Source of the DNA: Sipunculus nudus
Taxonomy: Eukaryota; Annelida; Sipuncula; Golfingiida; Sipunculidae
DNA length: 64,000 nucleotides
Direction: 5' to 3'
Assembly: GCA_026874595.1 (NCBI GenBank)
Contig: CM049308.1
Coordinates: 36,638,027 to 36,702,026, forward strand
The position numbers and the translations under genes were made by a program. Numbering within the stretch: the first letter of the stretch is position 1; each line of letters opens with the position of its first letter. The notes below the pieces were generated by a model that saw only the letters and a list, made by a program, of their open reading frames with translations, did not search any database and was not told the origin of the DNA. Shown in pieces: positions 48,598 through 60,393 of this stretch.

Positions 48598-50417
48598 GTA
48601 AATTACCAAATGTTGGCAATCAATCCTGGTGACAAAATCAAGTGCAGTGTGTTTACAGATTTAACTTCCGTTAAACAATTCCAAGATCATATATTATCCC
48701 CTTTTTTATTGGTTTAACTTGTGACCAATGATCGCCGTCCGACTGACTGACGCGTCTGACAGACACCACGCACGTGATCTGCGTGACCTCCTTACTGTGT
48801 CATGTACTGGCACTGGAAAACCATTTTTAACCGATATCATATAATAAAATGAGTATTTATTTTTAATATTAACATATTTTCTTAACTAAAAATCGAAGAT
48901 ACTGTCATATATCATGTCGTATATATATGTGATGTCTGATTGTTTACTAGTGATCATTTCTGTGCCAAACATGTTATGTACAATCGTAATCGGGCACAAG
49001 AACTGTCAATCATTCTAAGAGGCTTTTTGGATTGAAAATAAAATTAATACCGTCTTAAATTAGAAACAGCCAGATATTATAGAGATATAGTTAATTTTCC
49101 AGTGTAAAATATAAAGATAACTTTATACTCCATGAAATATTGAAGTAATTATTTTACGACGTACGTGAAACTGTACGCCTATACACCCAGATCCTTGAAT
49201 ATGTAAAACAAGACAGTAAGTGACTTATACGCTTGAACAAATATGTATTAATACGGTTTTAACACATACTGAACAGATTTTACAAATTTTTATATGTGTA
49301 GTACTTCCTTTATATGTATAGGCTACATGTGTACGTGCACGTGTGCGCGCTTTTGTGTGTGTGTGTGTATATATATATAGGCCTATGTGCGTATTATAAT
49401 TTTCATTAGTGATTGATAAAAGCACCAGTAGTTGTCACTGCCAGTGAAACAGATTTTGGGCGGAGCTGCAAAACATCTTTAAATATATATGGCACATAGC
49501 AAACTAAATTTTAAAAATATAACCTATTATTTTATGAACTGAAGTAAATAATTTTTTTTTTTGTAATACGTTTGCCTATAACAGGCTATTCATTGTTGTA
49601 AGGAATAGTACTGCGTTATAAATGTTTGTACCTTTTAAACATAAAATCTGATCACTAATACCAGAACTTATAACTCCTTTTTATATTTCATCCATGAAGG
49701 TTTCTCAAATCGGGTTCATTCGCCGCCTATATTCATAAAAAATACATAACGTATACCGCAGACTGCATATATATCGCATATACCGTACATGCACCCGGTA
49801 TAAACGCCGCTTTATATTGATATCGCTCTCAAAACCCAGTCAACGCTTGCAGGGATTAAATATGGAAAATGTGTCGTGGTCATGATAATCCTTTAAAGTC
49901 ATACGGCGGAGTCAGTCTCAGTCATGATACATGCAAGAAAATGAATAAAATGCATTCGCCAATCTTAAATTAGAAGCTATAGCGTATATATATAGTGACG
50001 GTGACACAGTGAAAGTAAAATATTAAGACCAAAGATGCGGACTTTCGATATGCATGCGCATGGTGTATTCAAAATGACGATCGAGAAACCATGCAGGTGG
50101 ACAAATTAGACTGAAATCTAATTGTACCTTTCCATTGCTGTAAAATAAGATTTAAAAGACGCAGGTATACAAATATATCTATATTGCAAAATGTTTGATG
50201 GCTTTGTCTCAAACTTGCCCCTTTCGAAGACCTAAAATACCACAGGGTGTCGGCTTCTATTTTTACCCACCGACCTTGTCATTTTCACGTTTGATTGACA
50301 GTTTTATTAGCACAAGGAAATTTTCCTATCACACAGAAGATTTTAGCGGAAAGACAGCACACAACATGTGGCCAACCAGACGGGGATTCGGAGTGAAAAT
50401 TACTAATTTAAATTGGC
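48598..50417. other. Possible first intron; CpG-richer non-coding DNA
   Basis: No exon recognised. A (GT)n(AT)n microsatellite lies at about 49355-49378. CpG is visibly more common here than in 1-44 kb. Confidence 0.4.
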
Positions 50418-50420
50418 ATC

Positions 50421-52006
50421 TGGGTATTTCTACAAAAAATGTCGCATTTCATGTCCCGAAACTATATTTGTTACTGAGAAATTAACAAATGCTAAAAATG
50501 ACATGGATAACCATTCAGATTGTTGCTAAAGATATAACCATTATTATGAGATAAAAATAATTTAAATCGGGGCAGAAATACATACAGAAAAAAAGCTGCA
50601 AATGTTACTATACCCTTAAATTTCCGTTGTCCCTTTCTCTCGGATCTTAAATTCAAAACAGCGTTTTTCTGTAACCACTGTTCCATTTATATAGATTTTG
50701 TTTTCCACGTTGTCACAATGGTGAAAGTTTATTAAGATGATATTTTTGCTTGATTTTTCCTGACCGTTTTGTCTTTAATACAAAAATTTGGATATAAAAA
50801 GTATGTCTCCCAAAATATACTCGGCACCGTTACCTGACCTTTTGACCTTGCAGCGCGTGAACAGAAACCACTTAGCTGATGCAGGGAGCAGCGTTTATTA
50901 GAGTTCAGGAAATTTTGTACACATAATCCACAATTAAATTTAGTAACTGCCATATCAGTGTTCTCTGCTAATCATTAAAGGGTTAAAAAAATCACCGTAT
51001 ATTTATTTGGACTCGACACCGTTACACCTGCGAAAAATTAACCGTCACATATAACACTTCAAAAATGGCTTCCTCTTGTTGTTCATACAGTGATAACTCG
51101 TGCTGCCTTCTTAGGGACGGTATGGAAGTAATTTTTGTCCTGCATTTTGACGTATAGATGAAAAAAACTCAGCACCGTTACCACTCGAAACCGTTACCTG
51201 CATGAAAAATAACGGTGTCGAGAGCAAGGTAACGGTGTCGAGAACTTGGTATTAAATCCAAATTATTGAAATAGAATTTGAAACATATTTTGGGCTAAAC
51301 ATTTTAAACATTTGCGTTTCTTCTATTCAAACAGGCATTTGCTTGTTTTAATACATAATACTGGTATTCAAGTAGTCACTACGGTTATTTTTATTCAGAA
51401 GCTCGACTCCGTTACCTATGCTCAACACCGTTATCTATGCTCAACACCGTTACCTAGAGGATTTAAAACCATGTTTAAATTTTATTTTCTGTGCATTCAA
51501 AAAAATTAACAAGGTATTTTGACTCAAATTCTGAAGGTAGATGTACCAAAGTACTTTGTCCGGTAAATCCCTGCAAATGCACCCCTCTGGAAGCAAAAAT
51601 AGGTATAGAGACAATTTTTGTTTTCAAAAGTTAATTAAAAAGTAGAAAATATGTTCTTTTTTACACATTTTTTTTTGTTAAATTCATAACTGAAATTTGT
51701 TTTGATTTTATCAAAGGCTATTAATTTTAATTTTATCGAAAATCACAAAAAATCTAGTCAAAACAATTTCTGAAATGTGCAAGTGAGATTTTACTGCGTG
51801 TAACGGTGTCGAGAAAAAGGTTCATATTTTCCCCTTACCTGGACTATTTATAAAAAAGGGAAACTGAAAAGTGCACTACTTGCATTATTTTACAATTCTA
51901 ACGATATTTTTCTACAAATTAAGTTTTGTTATATCAAAATCAAGATTAAAAAAAAAAATCACCAAGAAAACCCTTGAAATGCGACGTTTTCTGTAGAAAT
52001 ACCCAT
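50421..52006. mobile_element. Inverted-repeat-bounded unit with a CTCGACACCGTTACCT motif cluster
   Basis: Left end TGGGTATTTCTACAAAAAAT plus GTCGCATTTCA (50421-50451) is complementary to 51975-52005 (TGAAATGCGAC then TGTAGAAATACCCA), about 31 bp with a few mismatches. Between them lie about ten copies of CTCGACACCGTTACCT or close variants in both orientations: near 50821, 51013, 51169, 51186, 51208, 51229, 51402, 51423, 51442 and 51799. No copy was seen outside. Clustered subterminal motifs in both orientations are typical of transposase-binding sites in non-autonomous DNA transposons. The 96-residue frame at 50195-50485 overlaps the left end and is unlikely to be a gene. Superfamily unknown; no clear target duplication. 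Confidence 0.5.
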
Positions 52007-53095
52007 CTATTACATTAATCATCAAAGGATAATGACATCATTTACAATGTTCGGGAACCGAACGACATGTATAATTGCCAGGTGTAGGTCATGGTCCGCG
52101 TCTCTACAGCTGACGGGACTGGTGAATACAAAATAAATAAATAAACAAACACCCAAGAGATCATAACTTATTAGAAGTTTTTGGAACATTCCGGGTGCTT
52201 CTTAAGAATTATTGATTTGTTGCTGCATATTGTTTTATAATTAACTGGAACTCTGCCTCTCCGTGAAATCACCATGCACCTTGGAGCCTGGGGAGACCGC
52301 ATGCTTTCCTGCTAAAGCTGAAGTTTTATCAGCAGTGCATGATTTCTGACTATATGAGGGCCTAACTGTACACAGTTGCATACGGAGGTTACCAGATTAG
52401 CTATATGATTTGAAGTTAGGTCTCGTGTATACATCTAGTTAACCAAGGAATTGTGCATCTCAAAATTATTAAATAAATTTCCTACTTTTCTTCAAGTGAA
52501 GTTGAATTAAATAAATGTAATTATATATTATATTTCCATTTTATATTAATTTCATATGACGTAATTATGCTTCATTTAAATGTCACTGAAATGAAGTGCA
52601 AACTGAAGACCTGGATAAGTAAGTGCATGAAGATATGTAAGCCTACGTGCAGTTTTCCTCTAAGATACCAGAATGTACTGCTATGAAATCATAGTAACTA
52701 GGCATGATTTTGATAAGCATTGTTGGACTTACGTAGGCCTATATATTTGAATAACATAACATACATTAAAATGTACTGTGAAAACATGTTTCTTTGGTGT
52801 TACTTCACAGTTTAGTATCGTTTTCTCACGTTTATAAACTTTGGTATTATGTGCATTATCCCCAATAGCATATTTTAAAAACACCTTTTCAACAATAAAA
52901 AATATTGATTTTCCGTTATTTTATATTCTTGTTAATAACGATTTGTTTACATTAATGTGCATAGGCCTATTTATTATATATATGTAATAAATTATTGTTC
53001 CACTAGTACTACCAGTGTTTTCATTGTTTCTGATCCCTGCGGGAAAGAATCGATTCTAATGCATACATATTGCATGACGTGAGAGGATGTTTCCA
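52007..53095. other. Non-coding stretch
   Basis: Nothing recognised apart from AT-rich sequence. Confidence 0.5.
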
Positions 53096-53102
53096 GGTAA
53101 CT

Positions 53103-53140
53103 CCCCCCCCCCCCCCCCCCCCCCACCACCCCCACGAAAA
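53103..53140. repeat. Poly-C tract
   Basis: About 22 C in a row, then a CCACC-type tail; the longest C run in the window. Confidence 0.95.
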
Positions 53141-53193
53141 AAAAAGAATAATCAGACCGCCAGTCGGCACAGCATCTCATGATGCTTCTTATG

Positions 53194-53277
53194 ATAAACA
53201 CGCCAGACTCAGTCACGTGAACCATGTCCATTTAAAAGACTTTACAAAATAAACACGCCAGACCCAGTCACGTGAAC
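53194..53277. repeat. 55 bp tandem duplication with TCACGTGA
   Basis: ATAAACACGCCAGACTCAGT at 53194 and its near-copy at 53249 are both followed by CACGTGAACC, so the palindrome TCACGTGA occurs twice, 55 bp apart. TCACGTGA is a bHLH-type E-box; function is not shown. Confidence 0.8.
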
Positions 53278-53564
53278 CTTGCTGATGTAAAAGTAGATAC
53301 GATTGGGTGAGAAAAGTTTGCAGCGTCAGTGCGTCACCGCTGGCTGAGGGATGACGCGGTAAAATTGGACCGTTCAGGAAAAAAACCCAAACAGACGTGT
53401 CGTCTTGCATCTTAATTGTCCAGTAAATGTTTTATTTATTTTTATTTTTCCTTTATATTGACTAGATAGGATAATTCTGTGACTAAAGTCTGCAAAACCG
53501 CCTCGTTAATGAACCTTGTGTGCTACATATTGCTAAATTCACTCATTATCGCTCAATCACCGTC

Positions 53565-54058
53565 AGCCGCGGGGCCGAGGCTATCGGCACGACCGTCGTG
53601 CCGATAAGAAGTACAATCCGCACGACAGCCTCTCATATTATAATATAAAACCTAACCACTGCTAATAATATGGCTGGTAACAGACACCTCAGCACAACAG
53701 AACTATTTAAAAGTTGTAGATGCTGGGTTATTTACGTAAACTTAATACTTACATAAAGTTACAAGTTAGACAAAATCGGTGCACTGGAAAAGCCTGGGCA
53801 GGGCCTTTTACACGAATATTCCTTGGCCAGCTGTCATATAGCAATTACTTTGTGAAGTTTGTGGTATGTTTATTTCTGTTAATGAGTTTTTTTTGTATCC
53901 ATTTCCCAAAAATTATAATTCCTCTGATACTTGAAGTAATTATTTTATGAAAATTTAAAATATATTTAGTGTACGATACATGGGAACACACGGCTGTCGT
54001 GCGGATAAGAAAGCTAATCCGCATGACGGTCGTGCGGATAGACACTACCCAGCCGCGG
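53565..54058. mobile_element. ~490 bp MITE with GC-rich inverted-repeat arms
   Basis: Left arm 53565-53630 and right arm 53992-54057 are imperfect inverted repeats. Shared blocks include CTATC.GCACGACCGTC and ATCCGCACGACAGCC. Each arm also contains its own hairpin (GGCACGAC/GTCGTGCC on the left). The interior is AT-rich and has no complete gene; the 76-residue frame at 53720-53950 is not recognised. Confidence 0.65.
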
Positions 54059-54240
54059 AGGGGCGGTTACTTCAAAGGAAATTGCATGGATACCCTCAAT
54101 TAAGAAAATAAGAGTTTTCACAAGTGCAAGACATATTTGTTTTGATTTTTTATTTCAAATTTTAGTACATTCGCACTGTTTCGAATGGGAAAGATTTGGA
54201 TATATCAACGTTTATTTAGGCTAATCGTTGATCGAACCAA
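54059..54240. other. Short spacer
   Basis: Nothing recognised. Confidence 0.5.
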
Positions 54241-55660
54241 GTGCACACCTGTTTACCTGTCGCACCTGGATTTTTACCAGTGCAGATAAACAGCAATTTT
54301 ATTATTTCATGAAATGTTAACAAACAGGGTAGACACATTTTTCCAGATTTTATTTTAAAATCAGTCGGCGATTTGTTTTTGCCTGCACATGTAAAAATAT
54401 ATTAATTTGACATAAAAAGGTATATTACAGGTAACCAGATAATTAGTGCATTTCACACCCATAAATTATATATTTTGCACATTGGACAAAAGTAAATAGT
54501 TTTTATTGCAATGTCCCTTATAACAAGTATAATATATAATTTAAATTAAAAAAATGAGAATTTACCTTTATTTACCTGATCTTACCTGTGCAGGTGAGTA
54601 AACTTTTACAGGTAGAAATTGGCAAAATTGAATTCCACAAGTCTCGTGGCTGTGCAGTTAATTAAAAGATAGTTTCTGCATATTGTTTTAACTCCTTCAA
54701 AAATTTCCTCTCCACTTTTAAAATGAAAAGTTGTCTTTATATTCTGTACTTACAAAGGTAATTAAATCTGTTTAAGATCAAAGGTATCATTTCAGGTAAC
54801 CCAATAAATAGTGCAGTTAGTACCTATAATTCATACATTTTACACATGGCACTCAAAATTAAGTTGTATGTTTTTTTTCTCCCTTATTACATGTATAAAA
54901 TATATACTTCATTAAAAAAATAATTTACCTGTATTTACCTGAACTCACCTGTACAGGTGAGTATGTTTTTATGTGTAACCGTAACCAAAATTATCAATTT
55001 ATGTTTTACATGTCTGAAAAATCAAAATATAATGGTTTTACACAGTTGACACTTGTTTATCCATATTCTTCTCAGCCACTTTTCAGCATGATTTTGTCAC
55101 TACCACAGGTAATTAGATCAGTTGAAGAACAAAGGTACTATTCACAGGTAACTTAATTACTGTATTAAAAGCACCTGTTCTTATATCAAAATGAATTATA
55201 CAGTCCATAAATAGAGAAGGTATTAATTTATAGTAACTATATTGATGAACAAGGTGTTTGCTAACATATTCAGAAAAAAAAAATAATTTACCTTTACTTA
55301 CCTGTACAGGTAAACATATGTGTTATATGTTAATAATCATAGAATGTGCTCTTTGGGTCAGCAAGCTTTTCAGGTGAAAAATATTTGATTTCCACAGAAA
55401 AATCTAATTTACTTGCACATTCTGGTTCGTTGGTGGTTCCCTTTCCAGTATTAAACCAAATCATTTACCTTTTTCTTACCATTAATTAATAATTACCTTA
55501 GAGTGAAAAAAAATCCTTACATTTCCCTTTTTTTATCAAAGGGTTAATGGGTTACCTGAACAGGATGAAAGGGGTCATTTTGGTGATATACCAGTGAGTG
55601 GAAATACAGTTAGTACAGATTTACCTGTTTTTACCTGTATATACCTTAGTTACATACATA
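54240..55660 (+). repeat. ~360 bp tandem repeat with ACCTG palindromes
   Basis: Units are marked by TTTACCT..ATTTACCTG followed by a palindrome: ACCTGTGCAGGT (near 54584), CACCTGTACAGGTG (near 54947) and ACCTGTACAGGT (near 55300), spacings about 363 and 353. A second marker, GGTAAC..AATA..TAGTGCA, recurs at 54431, 54796 and more weakly 55148. Partial units flank these at about 54250 and 55620. The units are diverged, so the array is old. Confidence 0.7.
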
Positions 55661-55995
55661 TCAAACCAGGTATGTAGAAAATAAATAAAATAACATGATG
55701 GACATATACCTGACAGTAAAAGCTGAAAATTTCACAAAGATACCTTTAACGGTTACTGAGTTAATGTCTCTTATATAGATTCATGTCAAAATGTGGAAAA
55801 AATGCAAAATAAATCTGAACAGTAGGAGTGTGACAATCCACAGGCTAATCTGAACAGTAAAGGGTTAAATAACCTGTATAACTTTGTCAATGCACATGTT
55901 TAATTATCTTATCATCTTAATGGATGACATTTAATCATCTGTACTAATTTTTGTTTGTTTACAATTTATATGGCACCCATATAATGGAAATTTAA
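55661..55995. other. Short non-coding stretch
   Basis: Nothing recognised. Confidence 0.5.
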
Positions 55996-57252
55996 TTAGG
56001 GCCCCGTTTGACAAACGATGACCTATAGTGATCACCATGTCATTCCATCCTTCTGTCCTTCCCTTTACCCGTCCTTCCGTCAGTGACACTTTCTTTCGTG
56101 CTCGATAACTCAACTACAACATACTGCAGCTTGGTACCTATGAGGGCTCCAGACCTTTCGAATTACAGACATGTCGGAATTCCATTATAGCTGCCACAGC
56201 CCAATCCCTGATTTTCTTTCACGCGCAATAACTCAACAGCAACATACTGCAGCTTTCCCAAATTCACAGGGATGATTGGTACCTATGATCGCTCCAGACC
56301 TATCGAATTACAGACTTGTCTGAATTCCAATATGGCCACCACAGCCCAATCCCTGATTTTATATCATGCACGATAACTCAACAACAACATACTGCAGCTT
56401 TTCCATATTTACAAGGATGGTTGTTACCATCCAGACCTATTGAATCACAGACCTGTAGGAATTCCAATATGGCCACCATAGCCCAATCGCTGATTTCCTT
56501 TGGCGCCCGATAACTCAACAACAACCTATGCAGCTTTCCCAAATTCACAGGGATGATTGGTACCTATGAGGGCTCCAGACCAATTGAATAACTGACCTGT
56601 CTGAATTCCAGTATGGCCGCCACAGCCGGATTGCTTATTTTCTTTTGCACGCGATAACTCAACAGCAACATACTGTAGCTTTCCCAAATTCACAGGAATG
56701 ATTGGTACATATGAGTGCTCCAGACCTATTGAATTACAGACCTGTTGGAATTCCAATATGGCCATAACAGCCTAATCGCTGATTTTCTTTTGCATGCAAT
56801 AACTCAACAGCAACATACTGCAGCTTTCCAAAATTCACAGGGATGATTGTTACTCGCTATAAGGGCTCCAGACCTATTGAATTATAGATCTGTTGGAATT
56901 CCAACATGGCCACCACAGCCCAATCACTGATTTTCTTCGCACGCGATAACTCAACAACAACCCTACTGCAGCTTTCCCAATTTCACAGGGATCAATTGTG
57001 CCTATGAGGGCTCCAGACCTACATTTAACAGACTACATTTAATGTATTTCTATTGCACACTTTTATCAGACATATTTTCTTTAATATCATTTGATCCAGT
57101 AGGATTTTTGCCCTCATGCATATTGATAAATATCTGTTTTTGTTTGTCATATTTTTCAAATTTTACTTAATTTTTCACCCATATGTAAACTAGTCCAGCA
57201 CTAGCGGAAATGCAGGGCCCTCTGAGGACCATTGTCCGATCACATCTTGTTT
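55996..57252 (+). mobile_element. HINE/pearl-like element, family F (seven ~145 bp units)
   Basis: The header has AGGGCCC and a perfect small hairpin CGTTTGACAAACG (56005-56017), then a pyrimidine-rich CCTTCTGTCCTTCC...GTCCTTCCGTC tract. Core units are marked by GATAACTCAAC.ACAAC at 56104, 56227, 56372, 56509, 56653, 56798 and 56945, most spaced 137-147 bp; each also has CTGCAGCTTTCC, GGGCTCCAGACC and GGAATTCCA.TATGGCC. The tail has CAGGGCCCTC and GGACCATTGTCC (about 57226) before CATCTTGTTTA. End sequences are unlike families A-E. Confidence 0.7.
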
Positions 57253-58452
57253 ATATTGTAATTTGGCAAGTATAAATAATTGTTGGAGATATTGCTTCAT
57301 TCAGTATTAAAAATACATTTAATTACAAGATTTTCAGTTAAAGTAATTTCCTGGTATTATTCTGTTTTGTCATTTGATGTCATCTTGGTAGAACTTTTTG
57401 AAACATTAATGAATTAACTTTTTTAGACTGACCAAGTGAAGTGAACAAAACATAAACTACTTTCAGTAATTAATACAATGCTCTGTGACTCTTATCACCT
57501 GCTAACATGTGAGGCCAGTTAATGTTACAATTGACTTATGTGACATAACAAACATGATTTGCAACATTACTCTGAAATTACCACAAAGTTCATTTAATGA
57601 AAACAACAGGAAATGGTCTAGTAAATTAATACAGCCATTGTACGGACACTTGCACTGAAGCAGGTTTAGGTATTTAACTCTTCATTTCATGCAGAATGAA
57701 CTCAACAGTGACAGATGCTATTAAAAATTTTTTCATGAAAAGTTATATGATACATGCATTAGTTTAAAGGCTAAATTCATTTTAACAATACTTTTCTCAA
57801 AATGTTAAAAGTGAATACAATGTAGCTAATATTGTCTATGATATTACATTCTAAATCCATTTTTTAATTTGAATAACAAAAAAAAATTAATGGAAAATGA
57901 AATTCTATTTAACCATTCATGTAAAAAAAATGTAGCATTTTACACTTTATGATGGTTTTTTTTTTCGTTTTGTTTTATGGAGTCATAATACTTAATGCAG
58001 AAGTCGTAATACAGAACACCGAAAGATCTAACCTGAAATTCAGACAAATCCTGGTGAAACTTATGTACATTAAAAACTGAAAAGTAACAGTCATGTCCCA
58101 GTTCCAGAAAGAAATTTGCCATTATCAAAGTTTTTACTGGAAATATTCATATAACCTGTCATATCATGCTAAATATTTTATAAAAAGAGTCATGGGTTTT
58201 AGTGTGAAAATTTATAAATCCATGCATATTATAATTTTCCTTATTACAAGAAACATCTAAAAAACATTGCATTTATTGCTTAAATTTTGACATGCTTTTT
58301 GATGTTTCAATGTTTGCATATTTAAAAATATCTGAAGAAAGAAAGACTGGAAGTGCTACCTTCATTTCCTCCATGTTGAAGCAATGTCTAGTAAATCATT
58401 CATTACAAAACAGTTTTTAATTGAATAGATAAGTTGTGTTTATGAAATAGAG
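57253..58452. other. Non-coding, AT-rich stretch
   Basis: Nothing recognised. Confidence 0.5.
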
Positions 58453-58505
58453 TTGAAAGGGGCCCATCACCTAAAAAGCATGTTGAATTAACATGAAAAT
58501 AGCTT

Positions 58506-59597
58506 TGTTTTTTTATATTTTTGTTTTAGATATTTTATTGATACTGAATATGCACATATAAATCACATAATACAAGCATCAGTGGGATTAAGTGCAAGCT
58601 ACTTAAAGCTTACCTCAACTCTCTCCCGAATGTTTCCATTAACAATATACGTTGGCAGTATTCAGAGTGTTTGGATGTGATTGAGCTTAGGTGAGGTAGG
58701 GTGGTATGGATGTTGGGTAAGTGAAGGCAAGTTGTAAATTTTCTTAGTAAGAATGGAAGAAATTGTTCATTTGTTCTTTTTTTTTAAATTTAATTGATTA
58801 TTTGGAAGACAAGTATTTAAAATTGTTTTTGTTTCATTTTTGTTTCAGGTCATAGTATATTAGGACTATGAATTATGAATATCACTTTTAGGGGAAAACA
58901 TGGTGGGGAATATTATATTTTGAACCTTTTTGTGTCTTCTATGTATGAAGATACTGCTTCAAAAATTTCTTCATTTCTGATGTGGCTTGCATAGGGATTT
59001 CCATAAAGAAGTTCTTCTACAGGTATATTTAGGGGGAGATGTTTACTTCTAGAGTTGACATGGAGGTGACACTGCAGTAGGTAATGTTCTGCGTTTTCTG
59101 TTTCGAATCCACATTGGCATTTTGAGTCGTTTGATAAGCGTCTTCTATATAAATCATGGTTTAGATTACTGCACTGTGTTCTTAGCCGTGTGTGAATTAT
59201 CTGGGCTCTTCATGATCCTGAATTATAATATTTAGATGGTTTGTTTATAGCAGTTTCTCTTGATATATTATTTTTTAGCAATTTACTGGTCTATCAGTGT
59301 TTAAGTCTATCATCTAGTTTGTTCCATAGTCGTATAGATTTTGGTAGGAATGAGTTGTAGTACAGCTCTGTTCTAGAGAAAATGTTTTGTATATTGAGTA
59401 GAGCACTTGATCTTGTATTAAAGGTATAGTTTCTTGGTGGAGGTAATAGAAGGTAAAGGTACTTTGGAGTTTCTTGTTTTAACATTTTGTATAGTTGGAT
59501 GACCACAAAGTTTTCCCTACGTTTTTTTAATAGGGGCCAGCCTGTTTCTTTGTATAGTTTGGTGTGGCTAGTTCCTCTGACACAGCCTTTCACACCT
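58506..59597 (-). mobile_element. 5'-truncated LINE (non-LTR retrotransposon)
   Basis: Inserted sequence of 1092 bp bounded by the 13 bp duplication ATGAAAATAGCTT (58493-58505 and 59598-59610). The low-coordinate end, the 3' end on the minus strand, is A-rich (AAAAATATAAAAAAACA as read on minus), as expected of target-primed reverse transcription. It encodes only the C-terminal end of a reverse-transcriptase protein, so the copy is heavily 5' truncated. Confidence 0.85.
58913..59597 (-). pseudogene. LINE reverse transcriptase C-terminus, broken
   Basis: The first open part (59294-59597) has RGTSHTKLYKETGW, then LKKRRENFVVIQLYKML, and ends RTELYYNSFLPKSIRLWNKL, the usual region downstream of the polymerase core in CR1/L2/Jockey-like LINE proteins. 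A frame change near 59290 and a TGA near 59208 (in place of an expected arginine) follow. The second open part (58913-59207) reads RAQIIHTRLRTQCSNLNHDL, then a CQCG...AEHYLLQC zinc-knuckle-like motif, and ends TKRFKI at TAA (58913-58915). The motif order is normal for these proteins. The copy cannot make a functional enzyme. Clade assignment is not possible by eye. Confidence 0.85.
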
Positions 59598-60074
59598 ATG
59601 AAAATAGCTTCTTCCCTTTCAAATAAATCTGTACCTGCATGCCAAAATATTGCCTTGAAACTGCTTGCTTACTCCTGTAAACAAGTGTTAAAAACAATGG
59701 ACCGTGCAGGATCACAGGTGTCAACAGACAAACAGCATGTGGGGCTGTACATGTGTGCATTGCGCAGCCACCACATGTATCAATCAGGAGATGCCCTGAC
59801 TGACTTGGCCCAAAAAAATGTAAAACATGTTCCCGCTAGCTAAAACACGTGTTGCGGCTCACTAATGGATCTGCAGTCACACAGCCTTGTAATTGTTAAC
59901 AGACACACGTGGACTGTGTTAACCAACAAAAAGAGCCATATGTTAAACAGCCATATATGAGGTACTGAGACAGTGTGCTGGGGTGTTTTTGCTTGGAAAC
60001 TTGTGTCTAAGGCACAAATGAACTGATAGTGTGAAAGAACAGGCATAATATTGATCCTGATTATGTCCCTTTAA

Positions 60075-60390
60075 ATTAAATTGATTCTCCCCTGCTTGAG
60101 TTTAACAAAGTCTTGGAAAAATTATTTTCCTTTATAAAAAATCTGATTAACCTGAGTAAAATCAGTACATGCTAAGTACCAATTTGTGCAGTTGTCTCAT
60201 TTTGTATCCTTTCAGTGAGGTATAAAGTTCTTGGTTATAACAAAAGGTCTGGTGCTATAGGTGATGTGTGTCAATCAAATTCTATTACACGTGTCAGTTA
60301 TTTCTTTGTTTTGCATCTATTTGAGAAAAAGAGTTGGCAGAAGCCATGTCTATGATTATTTGTCAATTTTCTCTAAATCCAAGTAGAGTC
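60075..60390. other. Short non-coding stretch
   Basis: Nothing recognised. Confidence 0.5.
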
Positions 60391-60393
60391 TGT

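Larger units (their letters stand above)
58453..60074. mobile_element. TTAA-type transposon, copy 2, split by a LINE
   Basis: Left end TTGAAAGGGGCCCATCA (TTAA mutated to TTGA) and right end TATGTCCCTTTAA (TTAA at 60071-60074). Blocks match the copy at 42368-43053. The element is interrupted at 58506-59597. With the LINE and one duplication removed it is about 517 bp, shorter than copy 1, so it has also lost internal sequence. Confidence 0.65.

Noticed and set aside
50195-50485. 96-residue open frame
   Set aside because: Runs across the left end of the inverted-repeat unit and has no recognised domain.
59294-59593. 99-residue open frame as a host gene
   Set aside because: It is the C-terminal end of a LINE protein inside a truncated copy with a target duplication.
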